Of a stretch of DNA of 64,000 bases, positions 13,701 to 27,400 are shown in pieces. The notes beneath the pieces are model-generated. The model ran no database searches. It had not been told where the DNA came from and saw only the letters and a list, made by a program, of their open reading frames with translations. Origin of the DNA: Musa acuminata AAA Group (lineage: Eukaryota; Streptophyta; Magnoliopsida; Zingiberales; Musaceae); the NCBI RefSeq assembly GCF_036884655.1, contig NC_088340.1:310001-374000 (forward strand), in the 5' to 3' direction. A program made the translations under genes and the position numbers. How positions within the stretch are numbered: position 1 is the first letter of the stretch; every line of letters begins with the position of its first letter.

Positions 13701-16700
13701 ATTTTTCTCAAGATGCTTGTTCAGCTAAAATCTCAGTTCTAAAGTGTGCTCCTCTTGTTTTATGCAAACCATGCCAACTTTCCATGGAAGAATATTTTGA
13801 GACTTGATATAAGTACAAGATTTCATGATAACCATGAATTCACTCAAGAATGCAAGCATGCAGAAGGAATGTGGTTTGCCATGTTCCGAGTCGAGACATA
13901 CACAAGATTTCATCTTAAAACAAATTGATACATAAAACATATTTACCTTTACATGTTTCCCAGATCCCCCACAGTGTGAACATGTAGTCTGCAACCTCAA
14001 GGGACCATTTTGCATGAAAATCTGTGGACATACGAGAACACCACAGTTAACTGTAGGAAACGTCACTCAATAGAAAAGATAAATGGAGCATGATATTTTA
14101 TTGTCTAACCATTCCTGAGCCTCTACAAGGCCTACATGTTTCAGGTCTGGTTCCAGGAGGAACACCAGTCCCACCTGCCAAGAAGGAAAAAGTGTGTCCA
14201 TGGTGTCACTGTGTGTTGGTTAAAGGTCTCAATATTTATTTAATTGGAAATGGTAGCTTTCTTGAAAAAAGAATGTCATACCACAGGCATTACAATTTAC
14301 AGGAGCCTGAAATGTGACTGTTTTTGTGCACCCTTGAACTGCTTCCATAAATGATATTTCAAGAGAAACCTACCAAAGAAAATGCCAAAAATATTTGGCA
14401 ACTGGTCAATTATGAGAGAAAGTGATATAACAATTCATCAGAGACAGCAGATATAACAAGAATGAATAGTAGAAGAGAGAGAACCTTGACATTTTGTCCT
14501 CCATAATCTGTATCTCTGAACACGTTTTTGAAAAACTGGGTACAGAAACAGAAGAAACAATAAGAATGCATATTTGCATCCATACGTTTGTTGTGCATGA
14601 CTCGTATAAATAACTGAATAAGTTCACTGACTTTTGAGAACTTCAACTGTATAGACTTGTGCATCAAATCAGATCCTCAGGATTGTATAAGGATACAAAA
14701 GCAAGTACATACAAACGACGCTTTTGTTCAAAAATTGCAGCTGAGACTGCTAATATAGCTATCTCGGGTCAACGAAAACTATCTCATTGTATCATCCCAA
14801 ATATATATTAGATATACATACACTAAACAAGGACATGTGATGCAGATAGAAAGACCATAAAGAAAAGTCTACATACATCATTCATGCCGAAGATGTCTTC
14901 AAATGGATTGCCAAATCCAGAACCAAATGGTCCACCTGGCCCATCAGGCCCACCACCCGAAGCAGCTTGTTCAAACGCATTGGGACCAACCTGTCAGGTA
15001 TCATGTTCATAAATACTAAACCAGAAAGAAGAGCCCACAGCTACACAGGAACCTACACCTGCTCAATGAAGGGTTCAACTGAAATACTAAGCATGCAGGA
15101 TAGGTAGAATTGGTAATCGAACTATAGCTGACTTTGAATCCTAACTTAATCCACAAGCACGCTCCTGTTTGGGCTAGCCACAAGCCACATACTAGATTAT
15201 AACTATAAGGTCTATTATTCTATTGCAGCAAATTAAATACTTAAAACCATGCAAAGGATACAATGGAATCCCTGTAGAAAAAGTATATGGCACTATGGCA
15301 GAATTCTGATAATAGATTTAACAAATAAAGGGGTTTCTTATGTTAATAACATTAAATACAATATAATGAATGATAGAATAGTCACTGGTACTATGACAAC
15401 AAGAGGAGAGACCAACAAGTTCAACAAAATTAACATCATCTTCAAAAATGGTTCAAGTGTCCTGTTTGGAGAAAGATTAGCTTTTGTTTAACCTATCCAA
15501 GGTGCTTTTTAGACACTTCAAGGTACTCCATGGAACATGGTACTACAGATTTTGCTACTATAGAGCATATTGATTTTCCACTTTCACTAGGAAGACATAA
15601 TAACTGTTCAACTGAACACTTATTATGAAAGATGCAAGAAGAATCCTTCTTTAATCTAAGTTAGCACAGCTTTGTATCCAAATGTCCACATGAGATGGAA
15701 TCAGTACAGAATAATTTGCCAATGAACAATTTATTTGTGATTTGAAGATAATATCTGCATCAGCAATGGATTTTGTATGTGTTTTCTGTTCTTATGAATT
15801 CTTTTGCTTCCCCCCTTTTCCATTTCACACTCGCATTCTCCTTTCTTCTATCTCATTCTGTTCACTCTAAACAACACAGTGGTAATAACAATCATTAATT
15901 GAATCAAAGAAAAGTGTGCACACATAATAAACAATCCAACAATAACTACTTGCAGTAAATATCCATCAAATAGTATAACAAACAGAACATGCAAAGAGGA
16001 GGGGCACGACACCTGATCATATAGTCTTCGTTTGTCCTCATCTTTCAAGACCTGGGAAAGGCATACTTCATGTTTTAATGCTTTTGGCATTTTAATTAGA
16101 CAACTAAATTTCCTACCAAATCAGATCAGTTTTTTTATCACGTGTGCTTAAGACATATCTAAGGTTATTTAACCTCATAAGCATGCTGAACTTCTTGGAA
16201 CTTCTTCTCTGCATCAGCATCATCCTTGTTGGTGTCTGGATGGAGTTTCTTGGCTAGCTGCATAGACAATATACCTATTGATTTTACAGAATCTAAAAAC
16301 TGGACATGCTTCATGCTGTAAGGACAAAGAGAAATAATGACTTGAACATGTGCACTGTGTTTGTGTACTCATCATTCTTCCTACAAATACTCAAGAATAC
16401 TGCCAGGCAAAGCATCAATTTTCATGACAGACAACCATCTGTATTATCATTGACAGAAATCATTGACAGAGAAATTTGCAGACGGATCAACATCTATACT
16501 TAACTCATTATTACAGAACAGATATCAAACGATTCTAACCAAAACCTTTATTTCCACACTAGCAAACATTCTTCATTAGATCTTGCCAAAGGACATTGAG
16601 TTCGCATCACATCAACTTTGGATTGACATTCTATTGGAAAATAAAGTAGACAATCTACTCTCTACAAAACCAATCACCATTGGTGAGGAATTGACAACTT

Positions 16701-19700
16701 TTGTCTGTCGCTAAGTCTCTTCGAAGGGTTTTCAAACATGTGCAGAACTCCTTTGTTGGGTAACTAAGAGAACTGGAGTGTACTATATTTCGCCCAACTC
16801 TCAAGAGTTAAAAAAGCTAAGAGTACTTGACTTAGCCTGCCTCCTCGAGAGTTATACTTCGTGCATTAAATCGGTTACTAGCCTTCACCTACTCTTTATT
16901 CACACTTGAAGCACCTGAAATGTTTGCACTCCTTGCGTTGAGTTAACTACTGTAATTTGCCTTCTCATTATCACTTAACTTTTAGAGTGCAAGAAGTTTT
17001 GCTCGAAAAAAACAAAATTTTATCGACTGAAGCGAGTCTCTGTTGGTTTTGGTTGCCTCTGGGGCTGTACCGCCTTCTCCATCATTTTTGTCACCTATCC
17101 TCTGAGCAGAAAGAGTACAGCACCGTGTACATTCTTTGGCTGAGCACTCTTGCATTGACCCAAACCCGAAATCCCCCAATTTTGGCTATCTTGATGAGAA
17201 GCACGTCGACATCAGTATTACGAAGTTCCTTGACCTCTATCTTTCTGCCTTGTCTTAGTACTTGGAGTTTACCTCTGTCTAGCTCCTCGACCCCTTCCAC
17301 GACCATGCGCTCTCCCACCATGAGAGTAAAGGACCGATGACTTCACAAAAGTCCCGCCGCTACAATACGATAGTGCTACCATGGCGATGATTACTATTCA
17401 TCTCCTTGCATCTACGTCCCTTTCTTCATGATTGATATATCTGCCTTTGCAACACTATAGCACTCCTCCGAGTCCAACTTTAACTTAATCGATGCTTGGT
17501 GTTAGGTAGCTAAATCCCTTTAGACTTATCATCGCTTCCTCGCCACTTTCCACCACCTGCTTCAATACCTCTATGCTCTTCGAGCAATTCCCTTTAGTCG
17601 ATCAAAAGACAAACTGCAACTTCTATGCATGGCTTAGCTATCATATTGCAAGGGTCACATCGATAACGTTCTCCTTTGTGTCCTCGGTAGTAACATTCAC
17701 TCACTCGGCCTTGTCCTCCGACTTGCCGAGCTCCCTCGAGTGATTCTAGCTCTGAAGCAGTTCAACTCTCCAACTGCTCCGAGCATACCTCTATATGATC
17801 ATGTCCCCCCAATGTGACTCACTAGTGATTGCTCTCAAAATCCATCTCGGTGGTACACAACACTCATATGCTGATGACTAAGGTTTTTATCCGATATAAT
17901 ATCCGATGCATGCATAGAAAACCCGCCTTTGCAATGTCATGGCATTCACTCCTTCAATCCAAAACCCTTCTTGTCGTTGTATTGTTCATCGAAGTGATAC
18001 TCCTAATAGCTCCCAATTATATCTTCGTATAATCAAGTCCCACATGGGACTTCTCCTGTGTGTGATATTGCCTCAAACTGTTCCACCATGATCCACTGCA
18101 CCATGTTGCTTCCTAATGACATCTTCATTGTATTCTAATCTTTGTATGATGAACTCAGACTGTGATCTCTCCATGTGTGGCCTCCGCCACATTTGTTTAT
18201 TTTCGTCCCTTTGGCAATCAACCTTCGTCCACCCGCTCTCGTGTGACACACAGACGAAGTACAACTCTAACGAAGTACAACTCTTGGACAATCCATCGCC
18301 TAGTAGCTCTCGAAGTCCATCAACTTTGTTGAAAATTAGTGTGCCATTGTCCGGATCTTGGGCCCCTACCTCTAACATAATCTCTATTACGCACAGGTTC
18401 CTTCGCGACAGCTCAATGGCAACACTACAATATATTCTTCAAGAGTACCCACCTCCGTGTCCTCTTGACCCGCGTTAAGACCTTTTGACTATAACTTCGC
18501 CTCTGCAAGTTCAGTCACTTTAGTCCCTCCATCAATTGCTTCTGAGATAAGGTGCAAGTGCCTCAAAGTTTCCTTCATCTTTGGCACCATGTAAGATGAG
18601 TCCACTCCATCAAAACGACAAACCCATGGAATGAAATAATCTCACTCTTTGCCTCTGCAAAAGTTCATGTGCTTGACCTCTGTCCAAGGAAAGCTTCACA
18701 CATCCACTTTATTATCTATATACTATTTCGACTCCCTTCATGCAATTTAAGCACTTCACCAAGTTCCGCACAAGTTGTTTCGCTCCTTGATTTGCATTGA
18801 GTTGATGGTGGCCCTTGCGCCCACCAATCCACAGGTCAACCTTTCATTGAGTATAATCTCCACATCGGCTCTAAGTGTACCTTTGCTTGGTGTTGTCTTG
18901 GGTTACTCCCCCACTTGATCTCACAAGGCATCTACCAATGCATTACCCTCATGCGAGATCATATGACGACTCCTCACCGCTTGCTCGATCCATTGAGCTT
19001 TATAGAGATATTGTCTTGAGGTACCCCCTCAATATGTGCAATCTGTTGCACATGGTTCTCCCTTTGGAGAACCGGGGCTTATACCTTATGGATATTTATC
19101 CCATTTGAGCAACTTTTCTTTTCAAAAGTCCTTTTCTTTGAAAGTTTCGGAGACCACCATCCCCTTGGACTACTCCGCCTCGCTGAACAAACGGTGTATT
19201 GTTTCGTCATTACAAATGCACTTGTTAGATTATGACTCTTCACCAATACAAGCCCCACTGCACCCCTCAAGGCCTAGTAACATGTTGAACCTGTTGCATA
19301 CTTCAGGCTCCTACAAACGTATCCTTCACATCCCGTAGAGAGTTTTCATACTCCATGACACTGAGTTTCGATTGCCTTGGGATGGCCACAGGCAATCTAT
19401 TGTCCACATATAAGCCATTGCATGAGTACCAAATTCTTCGAGTTAGCAATTTTCATCACCTCTATGAGCTTTGTACAACTCTTTCAGTAGCCAAGCAACT
19501 CATCCCTCCTTACACGATCTCATCCTTTGCCAAGCACCCCCGCTTATCTTGAGTACCATCAAGTTTACCAATGTTGAGTTTTACTCTAACTCAGTCATCC
19601 CAACCTTTGTGCGCTATGCGTTCTTCCTAGCTCTCTTGTCCTCGTGGTGTCACTCACACAAAGAGGTGGCCAATCGTCTGAATACCAATCTTGAATGCCC

Positions 19701-21563
19701 GCTCCTCTAAGAAACTCTTTTCCCTACATCTCTACGCCCCCTTCTCTCAAACAGTCGCGTGCTGACCGCCCTCAATGCAACCCCGTAAGGTCTCCATGTT
19801 TGCATGTCAAGTGTTTCTAAGTGTGTCCATCCTACTCTAATACTATATGTCACGAACTTAGCTAGTTTTGCTTAAGTCGTGCGACACTCTTACATGTCCA
19901 TCTGAAAATAGTCAGACTCCCTGAAATCTCTTATGATCCCTTAGGGACCTACAAAAGAGAAAACAGATTAGAGGAAGCGCTTAACTCGAGATCCCACAAG
20001 CAAACACTTCAGCAAACACTTAATGGGTCATGCAAATTACAAACATAAATTTCGTAAGCTCTAAACGATTGGACAACAAAAGGTCCAACGTGATTCGCCA
20101 TTGCCAAAAACCCCCACAAGTACCCACATGACACTGTTGCGGAACAAGACAGTGAACCAACCCTAGACACTACCCCAAAAGCCCATTCGATTATGCCACT
20201 CAATTAGCTCCAAGGTGTTATGTTAGTTGACACTCTGCACCGCTCTGTAAAGCTAGAAAGCTCCCAAAATGATTGTTTGGATAGTTTGTTTTTGAGCAGT
20301 TTTGCCTCTGTGCAATGACTACATACAACTTGTGTTTATAGGAATAAAACGACCACAAAGGCCAACCAAAGTTATTAGGTAAAGCATAGAAAATAGAATC
20401 TAGTGACAATTCCAACAACATCAACTTCAAATGTGATCGCCATCTAGCATCCTCAAACTCTCACAGAACCTTTCCGGTGACTAATTACAGGTTATCACTA
20501 AATGAATCAACTCCTATTCCCTAAAAGTTCACGAAAGGTCAATAAGTAAAATTCAAATGTCAACATATGATATATCAACAGTCAATTTATAATGCCACTC
20601 TTCATGGCTCCTAATGTAATTTTGGTGTGCGATCATGGTCGACCAGTTCAAAATAGACGTGCATTATTGTTTTTAGTTTATGCTTATTGTGAAATTTTTA
20701 TATCATTATGAAAAATGCAAGAAATGTGGGACTATGCTTGTTGTAACACGCACTGAAGGTATCAAAAACCACCTCATTAAAGAACTATGTAAACAACAAA
20801 CCATAATCAAACTCCAGTTAGAACTGTAAGACTAAATACGAAAAGCACCAACACAAGAAGCGCACAACTATTATAAAATGATCAAAAATCAGAAGCAGCA
20901 GTTTACAACTTGGAAACCTACCGCATAGTAAGCTTTCTTGATATCTGAAGCACTTGCGTCCTTGCTCACACCAAGGACATCGTAAAAATCCCTCAAAAGC
21001 AGTGATCGTGTTCCTATCCATCACAAAATGCAAAATCGCAAGCGAAAACAAAACGTCTTCGTTAATCACATTGTAAAAGAAAATAATCTATTCCCTGATT
21101 CAAAGAGAAGCATAGTATGCCATACCATGAAATGACCTGCTCGGGGAAAAAAGGCTGCGGAAAGCACCATCCAATGTTCCTCGTTTCGACCTCGCTACAC
21201 AAATTACGACTTGATCGCATTCGAGTCGAAAAAAATATAGACTTTACAGTATTACTAGGAAGAAATTATAGGTTATTCCATCATCCCCAATCCCACAAAA
21301 GCCCGGCTCACCTGCCTCGGATCTTCCATTCGTAAAACTCCTACAGGAACTGCACTTGCCCGACGCTAACCGGCATGAGGAGTCCTCCAACTGCAAAGAA
21401 GCAACAAAAGATGAGATCTCCGGAACAGAGACACGTAAGAAGAAGACGACGAAACAAAGGGGGAAGTCGATCTCACGGAAGGAATCGGCGAATCCTCGAT
21501 GAGCTTCGATCGGAGGGACCTCCGGGCGAACCAGAAGACAAGCCGCGCGCCTCCGGTCCTCAT
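10783..21563 (-). CDS. GFA2: GFA2-type mitochondrial DnaJ (Hsp40) chaperone
   Basis: GFA2 is a type I J-protein of the mitochondrial matrix that stimulates Hsp70; in Arabidopsis it is needed for polar nuclei fusion and synergid death. Exons from 5' to 3': 21477-21563, 21312-21390, 21137-21190, 20922-21013, 16174-16257, 16013-16051, 14877-14990, 14485-14535, 14282-14369, 14110-14174, 13947-14021, 13055-13127, 12431-12522, 12282-12353, 11310-11366, 11176-11224, 10977-11043, 10783-10882. They total 1338 nt in one frame: 445 aa, near the Arabidopsis length. The Arg-rich start MRTGGARLVFWFARRSLRSK fits a mitochondrial presequence. The J domain starts at RDFYDVLGV with HPD at 110-112. A Gly-rich linker follows. 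Four zinc motifs span 226-286: CNACGGTG, CRPCRGSG, CSHCGGSG, CKSCKGQR. The C-terminal substrate domain ends EEAAAGASG. Exon 3's acceptor (GCGAG, just after 21190) was picked because the more obvious one 4 bp upstream breaks the frame. Intron 4 is about 4.7 kb and holds a retroelement. Confidence 0.95.
16700..20560 (-). mobile_element. Decayed LTR retrotransposon in GFA2 intron 4
   Basis: On the minus strand an LTR-like sequence ends with GTTCGTGACA at 19848. It is followed at 19831-19845 by TAGTATTAGAGTAGG, a mutated match to the usual tRNA-Met primer-binding site. Downstream on the same strand (about 18400 to 16980) are gag-like open frames broken by frameshifts, for example around 17321-17091 and 18378-18073. 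No protease, reverse transcriptase or second LTR was recognised, so this is a truncated or non-autonomous copy. The outer limits are approximate. It lies in the same orientation as its host gene and accounts for most of the 4.66-kb intron. Confidence 0.6.
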
Positions 21564-21620
21564 CGTGGGTGAAAGTGACGTCGCCGGAGCTCAGCCGTGG
21601 AAATCTAGAGTTCCACCGCC

Positions 21621-21953
21621 TAGGGTTTAGCGGAGGGGCGCGTCCGAGACCGACGCCGATATGTTGGCACAGCGGGTGTCGTTCGTGGGGAAGTAGCGTC
21701 GTAATAAAAGTGTCAATTAGGGTACTCGACACTATATTCACCAGTACGGTCAGTCATCCTCCTCGACGGCAGGGCTGTCCACTACTGAGTCCACGAGGGA
21801 CCCTATGGTATATCGGTGGGTGTGAGGGAACTCTGTGAGCGTGATTTTAAGCTGGACCCGGAAAGTTCTGGAGAATCCGCACGTGGGTCTACAAGGCCTC
21901 AGCAAGCAAGTTGATGGACCGAGTGGGATCCATTATGCCAGCCCATCAGCCCA
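21621..21953 (-). promoter_or_regulatory. Telo-box and paired site II motifs upstream of GFA2
   Basis: Read on the minus strand, CTAAACCCTA (telo-box core) lies at 21621-21630, about 60 bp before the start codon. Two TGGGCT site II motifs lie at 21940-21945 and 21948-21953, about 380 bp before it. Site II elements with telo-boxes are known from promoters of plant genes for mitochondrial and growth-related proteins, which fits a mitochondrial chaperone. The motifs are seen directly; their function is inferred. Confidence 0.5.
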
Positions 21954-22861
21954 ATTATGAACGATTCATTAATAAATAAATAAATAAATATGCTTATTTG
22001 TGGTACCAAATTGAATAGAGAGGTTTTTCTTTATTTTTATATAAAGCAAAAAAGTAACACTATATAACATTAACCAAAAAATAAATAAAAAAATGGAAGA
22101 GCTAAAAGCCTCCGTAGAAAGCCAAAAACAAAACATGGGGAGCGACTTGCCCTACAAAAATTAGCATGACTGTGAGCAATAAGATTAAGTGATCTGCAAA
22201 AATGATTGAAGAATGCTGCTACATTCAACCTGACAGTTTAGCTGATAGAAACTTTGACTATTGATATCAAGGTTTGAGGATCAAATCACATCTTCATCAC
22301 CTACCGTTTGCAAATGCAAAAGAAAGAAAACATCACAAGTCTTTCTTCTCTTTACACAACAAAAAACACTGGTTTTCCTTTACATCAACAAGATATCATC
22401 ATCATTTACTTTACATAAACAGTTCTGTATAATATATATGTTTTTTTGGGAAGGAGAAGCTTCAGTAATCAAAAGTAGCTGAAGATAATTAGAGAGTCAT
22501 CTGACAAAAAACTGTTAAATTCAGCTCCCCAACAACGACCAAAATTAGCGGAAATCTTGTTGTTTATATTGACTAAACTCCACCATTTAACCTCTTGAGC
22601 GAGCTTCAAAATATCAGCTCTGTAATGTGCCATTTCAACCAGAGCACAGGAAGACGCACTTGTGCAAGAGGTGGTGGTGTGAGGACCAAGTTCTTCCCAG
22701 TACCATTGCTGCAGTTTCATGCAGATACCCATCTGCAGAGGAAGTCATTTCTGGAGCAAATATCAGAGAGAGCAATGAACGCAAATATTCAGATTCAAGT
22801 AGCATATTCAGGTGGAAGACCATAGATGCATTCTCAATCTACAGAGAGATAGGTGACTCAC

Positions 22862-22941
22862 CTAGATTCACTGGAAGGCATCTCCTTCAAACGCTTCGAG
22901 GCGTAACGATCCACAGGCTGATTATGATTTGCAAGTTGCAC
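22862..22941 (-). other. Splice-bounded 80-bp open segment of unknown gene
   Basis: On the minus strand a good acceptor (CTTTCAG) precedes an 80-bp open segment reading VQLANHNQPVDRYASKRLKE plus seven residues, ending at a consensus donor (AG|GTGAGT). Continuing in phase into the next possible exon after CTGTAG near 22837 meets a stop within about ten codons. I do not recognise the peptide. It may be an exon of a small gene, an alternative 3' exon of SYF2, or chance. Confidence 0.3.
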
Positions 22942-23787
22942 CTGAAAGAAACCACATATCAACAAATGGTACATATTGTGAGAAGAAACAAGTACACATA
23001 AGAAACTGATGTATGTGCTGATGGTGCTCAAAGTATCGTTCTCATTGAACATGATGGCTGCTGTGTCTCAGCCTTTTGACTTGCATGGCAACATGGACAC
23101 AAGGATTACACTTTACCTTCAGTAGCTAACTGTAGAAGACAGCATAACAAGAGCTAAAAAGATCTTTACTCGAAAGATAATGAAGCATATACACTTAGTT
23201 AACTATATAAGCGTTTTATTAAGATATGCAAGCATATAAGGTTAATTAACCAGGTGAACACTGAAAGTTTACTAGCATTTCAATCCTATCAAAGGTATGC
23301 ATTATGTTAAGGATAAAATTTTCGCTACTACATGGTACAAGATAATAAAAAAGAAGGTTCAGAGTACAAGGCTCACATCAGCGCAGGATAACATTATATA
23401 ACATAGTACAAGCCAAATTTACAGTGAATTCATTTCAGAAATTCCAAAAAATGCGATTTTAGCATATTCTGCAAGAGCCCTAGAATATAAATGTAACATT
23501 CCAAAGAATGTATTGTACACAATTTTTTTATGTTTTATGGTGTTGATATCAATTTGATCCAAACATAACACTCCCCTGATGCTATTCTACCGGCACAAAT
23601 TATTCCATAAACATGCTGGTCTGATTTGTAAGATCAAACATCCAAGTGAGTCTTTGCTCAATCACAAGCAGATCAAGAACCAAATCACCCTCAACATTCC
23701 TGACTTAGATTTCACTCTCAGGTGATATGTACCAATCGTGTTGTTGTAAGATCAAAGCATATGTTACAAGGTCATGAAAGAGCTAGA

Positions 23788-24454
23788 CTAATCAGGCAAA
23801 GCAGTTCCTCTTTCCAAGTTGTTCTTGATCTCCAGAGTGTATTTTCCGAAGGCTCTCTCGATCTTCTTATTGAAGTGCTCGTTTCTATCATTGATTGAAT
23901 CAATGTCCTTCTCTTCGTGGAACTTCCGCCTCCTGCTAAATGACTTGCGCTTTGCTTCCCTGTCCTGAAGTTCCTTTACCATTCGGTCAATGTTTTCCTC
24001 AGGGATTTTGGTTGCCTGCGCAAGAAAAACAGATGGAACCAGATTACTTGCTGTATAATTTTTACCAATGTTCACAGGGTCCGGTTAGTATCTGTGATGA
24101 GGTACCTTGCCATACTGAAGACTAGAAGCCTCACGATAGAACTCTGGATCAGCTTCCTTTGCTTCGTTATATGCCTCCATATCACACTCAATGTTCTTTA
24201 CCCGCTTTTTGTGAGCATTGTAGAGTGTTTTCTGGTTAAAAACTGTTTAAAAAAAATTTTGAGTTGGTCAGCAGATATTAGATTGAAGCTCCAAGAAATC
24301 TCCTGGGATGTATTCAGAACAAAGAATAAGCACATAAAAATTATACATATACATATATACATACATATACATATATACATATATATAAATACATACATAT
24401 ATATATACATATACATATATATATATACATATACATATATATATATACATATAC

Positions 24455-24497
<43 letters not shown>

Positions 24498-27400
24498 TCT
24501 GGTAAGAGACCTCAAAATTACTGTTGCCTCCATGTAAAACTTGACAGGACTACATATTCTAGATTTCCTTTGCTATAGATATCTTACTGCTAACTAATAT
24601 ATCTTGATTTCAAATCAGGAAATCAAACAAATATGTCATGCAATGATTAATCATTAAAACCTAATAAAATTTCAAAGTGGTCCGACTGGCATATGAACAA
24701 CAGAAGATATTAGAAGTTTAGAACAAACTTAGAAACTCTGGTCTACGTTGGAACCTAGAGTACAAAAAAGAAAATAGACAAAATATATTTTGCCAACATA
24801 ACTTAAGAATGTTAGCCAGCAACAAAGCATCAAACTGGAAATCGACAAAGTATAATAATTCAGATCTTACCATCCCAACCATATGGTGAAGGATCCTTTT
24901 CCCACTTCTTATACTTAGCTTCAGCCATCTCTTGTGTATCAAGCATGTAGGCCTTAGACATATCCAAGCCATTTGAATCAAGCAGCTTTCCAATCTTTTT
25001 CTTCCTTTCCTCGAGCCATTTTTGCTTCGAAATGCCCCTTATCTCTGATGGAGCTTCCATTTTCTTTTTCTCAGCTACCATTGCCATCTGATTGGCCTTC
25101 CTTGCTTCATTCTGCAAATGTAAACATCATAAGGGGAAAAAGGAGATATAGGAAGCAATAGTTCATATACATCAAACATCATAAAGTATATGAAGGGTTG
25201 CATTACCATCTTAAGCCTCAACTCAAACAGTTTTTTCTGCTTCTCAGTGAGATTAGGATTTCCAGATTCAGGATCATTCTGGACATGATGAGCATCACCA
25301 CTATCATTCTGGTTAGCACCATTGAAGGATGAAGCAATGTCATCCTCTTGTATGTCTATAATAAATTTGACTTTCATCATGTCAGAAAAATACATCCAAA
25401 ACAACCATAAGACATTAATAATGATAACAATAAACTGCAATTAAATTCCTTAGGTGTTTGATTAAATATGACTCAACATGAACCATGTCTTGAAAAATCT
25501 TCGATAAAAACAATGTATGACACTTATACTGAGAGGTGCCCACTCATTTATGTCACTAGCATTTATCTGGAACACCTTGCAATGTACGGAGGTAAAACAA
25601 TAAACTTGCACATAAAAGCAAAGGCTGCTCGATGGTTTCCATTTTATGTATCTTCTTTTTGTCAAGCTGTATTTCTTGTTATCAATCTTTCAGTTTCATC
25701 TGGCGAGGTAAATGTTCAGAGCCCATCACAGGAATAATCCCAGTTCATTGTATATGTATATGGACATGTACATTAATATTAATATATATTCAAGCAAAAG
25801 TTAAGATGTTTTCTTTTGTGTGGATTCAGTTTCTAGTCTGATCTACCAACTCCCCTCCAACCCTGCACACCTCCCGGCAACAGATCTCAGCATGTTAGAG
25901 AAGTTTACCTTACTTTTATTTGTTTATCTAATCATCTTAGACAGTGATTACAGATTAGGCTGCTCTAATCATGTTTGTTACCAGTGAAAATTATTTTGCT
26001 TTCAGATAACTAATTTTAGGGGCCTAGCAGTTGGAAACTCCAGCGGTAAAAAACCTTTAATCTAGTTTTTCAAATCCATATATCATGACCGTGAGACTTA
26101 TTATATACTGGCATCAATTTGATGGCGAACGCAACATGAGACACAATGTGATACAGGAGCAAAACTCATTGTACAATAGGCTAAAATCTGCCCATTTTAT
26201 AATGGAGAGTGCTGAATTCGATATGTGTTGATGGAACTTTGCTTACACAGCAAAATTGTATTCTCTCGCAAACTGGTGCTACCAACATTTCTTACCAAAA
26301 TGTTGAATTATTGTGCAATAAAGTTTGAGACTTTGAGTAAATAATAGAATGAAAATATCAAATGAACAGGAAGAATTATGCTGCAAAATGCTAACATGAT
26401 CTCAACTATTTAAAATACATAACCAAATGAAGTGAAATCAACCTCAATCAACTCGTTGAGTGATTTATAAAGCTAAAAATGGGGAAGCGGATCACAGAAT
26501 GAATCCATGACAAAAATAGTGTTGTCATTTCTTAAAATATTTATAATGATAAGTGTTATCATGGAACCCTCCTCAACTATTTGAAGTGTAGGAACATTAA
26601 TAAAAGAAACCGAGGTTGTCATATGATATGTATAACCCGGCATGTCAGCATCCATGTTAGCACAAGTCCACATGCGGTCATCCATGTCAACATCCAGGCA
26701 TGTCTCAACTCAACATCCACATTAAAGTCCAACCCACCTCTTAATCGGCAACAACTACATCGAGTCATGTCACCACAACCCCAAACCAACATGATTGTGG
26801 TTTGTTCTCAAAACCCAAATTCTTTCCTACGAGTAAGAACCCTTGAGATATGTGACACTCTCTAGACCCCAAATCAGCCACACAAAACCAACTTGAGTGT
26901 CAAAGGGTTTGTGGGGAACAACCCGATATGACTTTTGCAGGTCGAGCACCCGCAGTCATTTTTGCTTTAACTCTTTCTCTGAAGTGCTATCCTCTCCATG
27001 TGACTGTCCCTGAACCAGGTCGAACCCACTTCGAAGAATACGAGCAGACCACCAGAAACAACCAACACCATCAAAGAAGAAACATAATAATACCTCTCAA
27101 ACTTTCTTTTGACAAGTTCTGATTACAGGAAGCATCAAGAAGAGAGCTATGCCTGCCACAGCATCTCACGATTCAGGAAATAAGCCATAACTAAACTATC
27201 GACCCTTCATATCTACTAAAAAAGCTGCAACCTTTTAACATTGAAATGAATATTTATTTGTAAAAGAGGGGACAAAAGGAACCTGATTCATTCCTCTCGA
27301 TTTGATCCTTCGCCTCAGAAATCCTTTTAAAGCAGTACTCGCTGCACTCATGGTAGGGATTGGACGCGTTAACGCAATCCGGATGAACAGTTCTCTCTTC

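Larger units (their letters stand above)
21564..23787. other. Intergenic: GFA2 promoter and SYF2 3' side
   Basis: This stretch separates the 5' end of GFA2 from the 3' end of SYF2, both on the minus strand. Apart from the GFA2 upstream motifs and one splice-like segment at 22862-22941, I see AT-rich unassigned DNA. It must include the SYF2 3' UTR. Confidence 0.5.

Noticed and set aside
24094..24537. Long Ile/Tyr- and Met/Tyr-rich open frames on both strands
   Set aside because: They are translations of the TA/CATATA microsatellite in a SYF2 intron.
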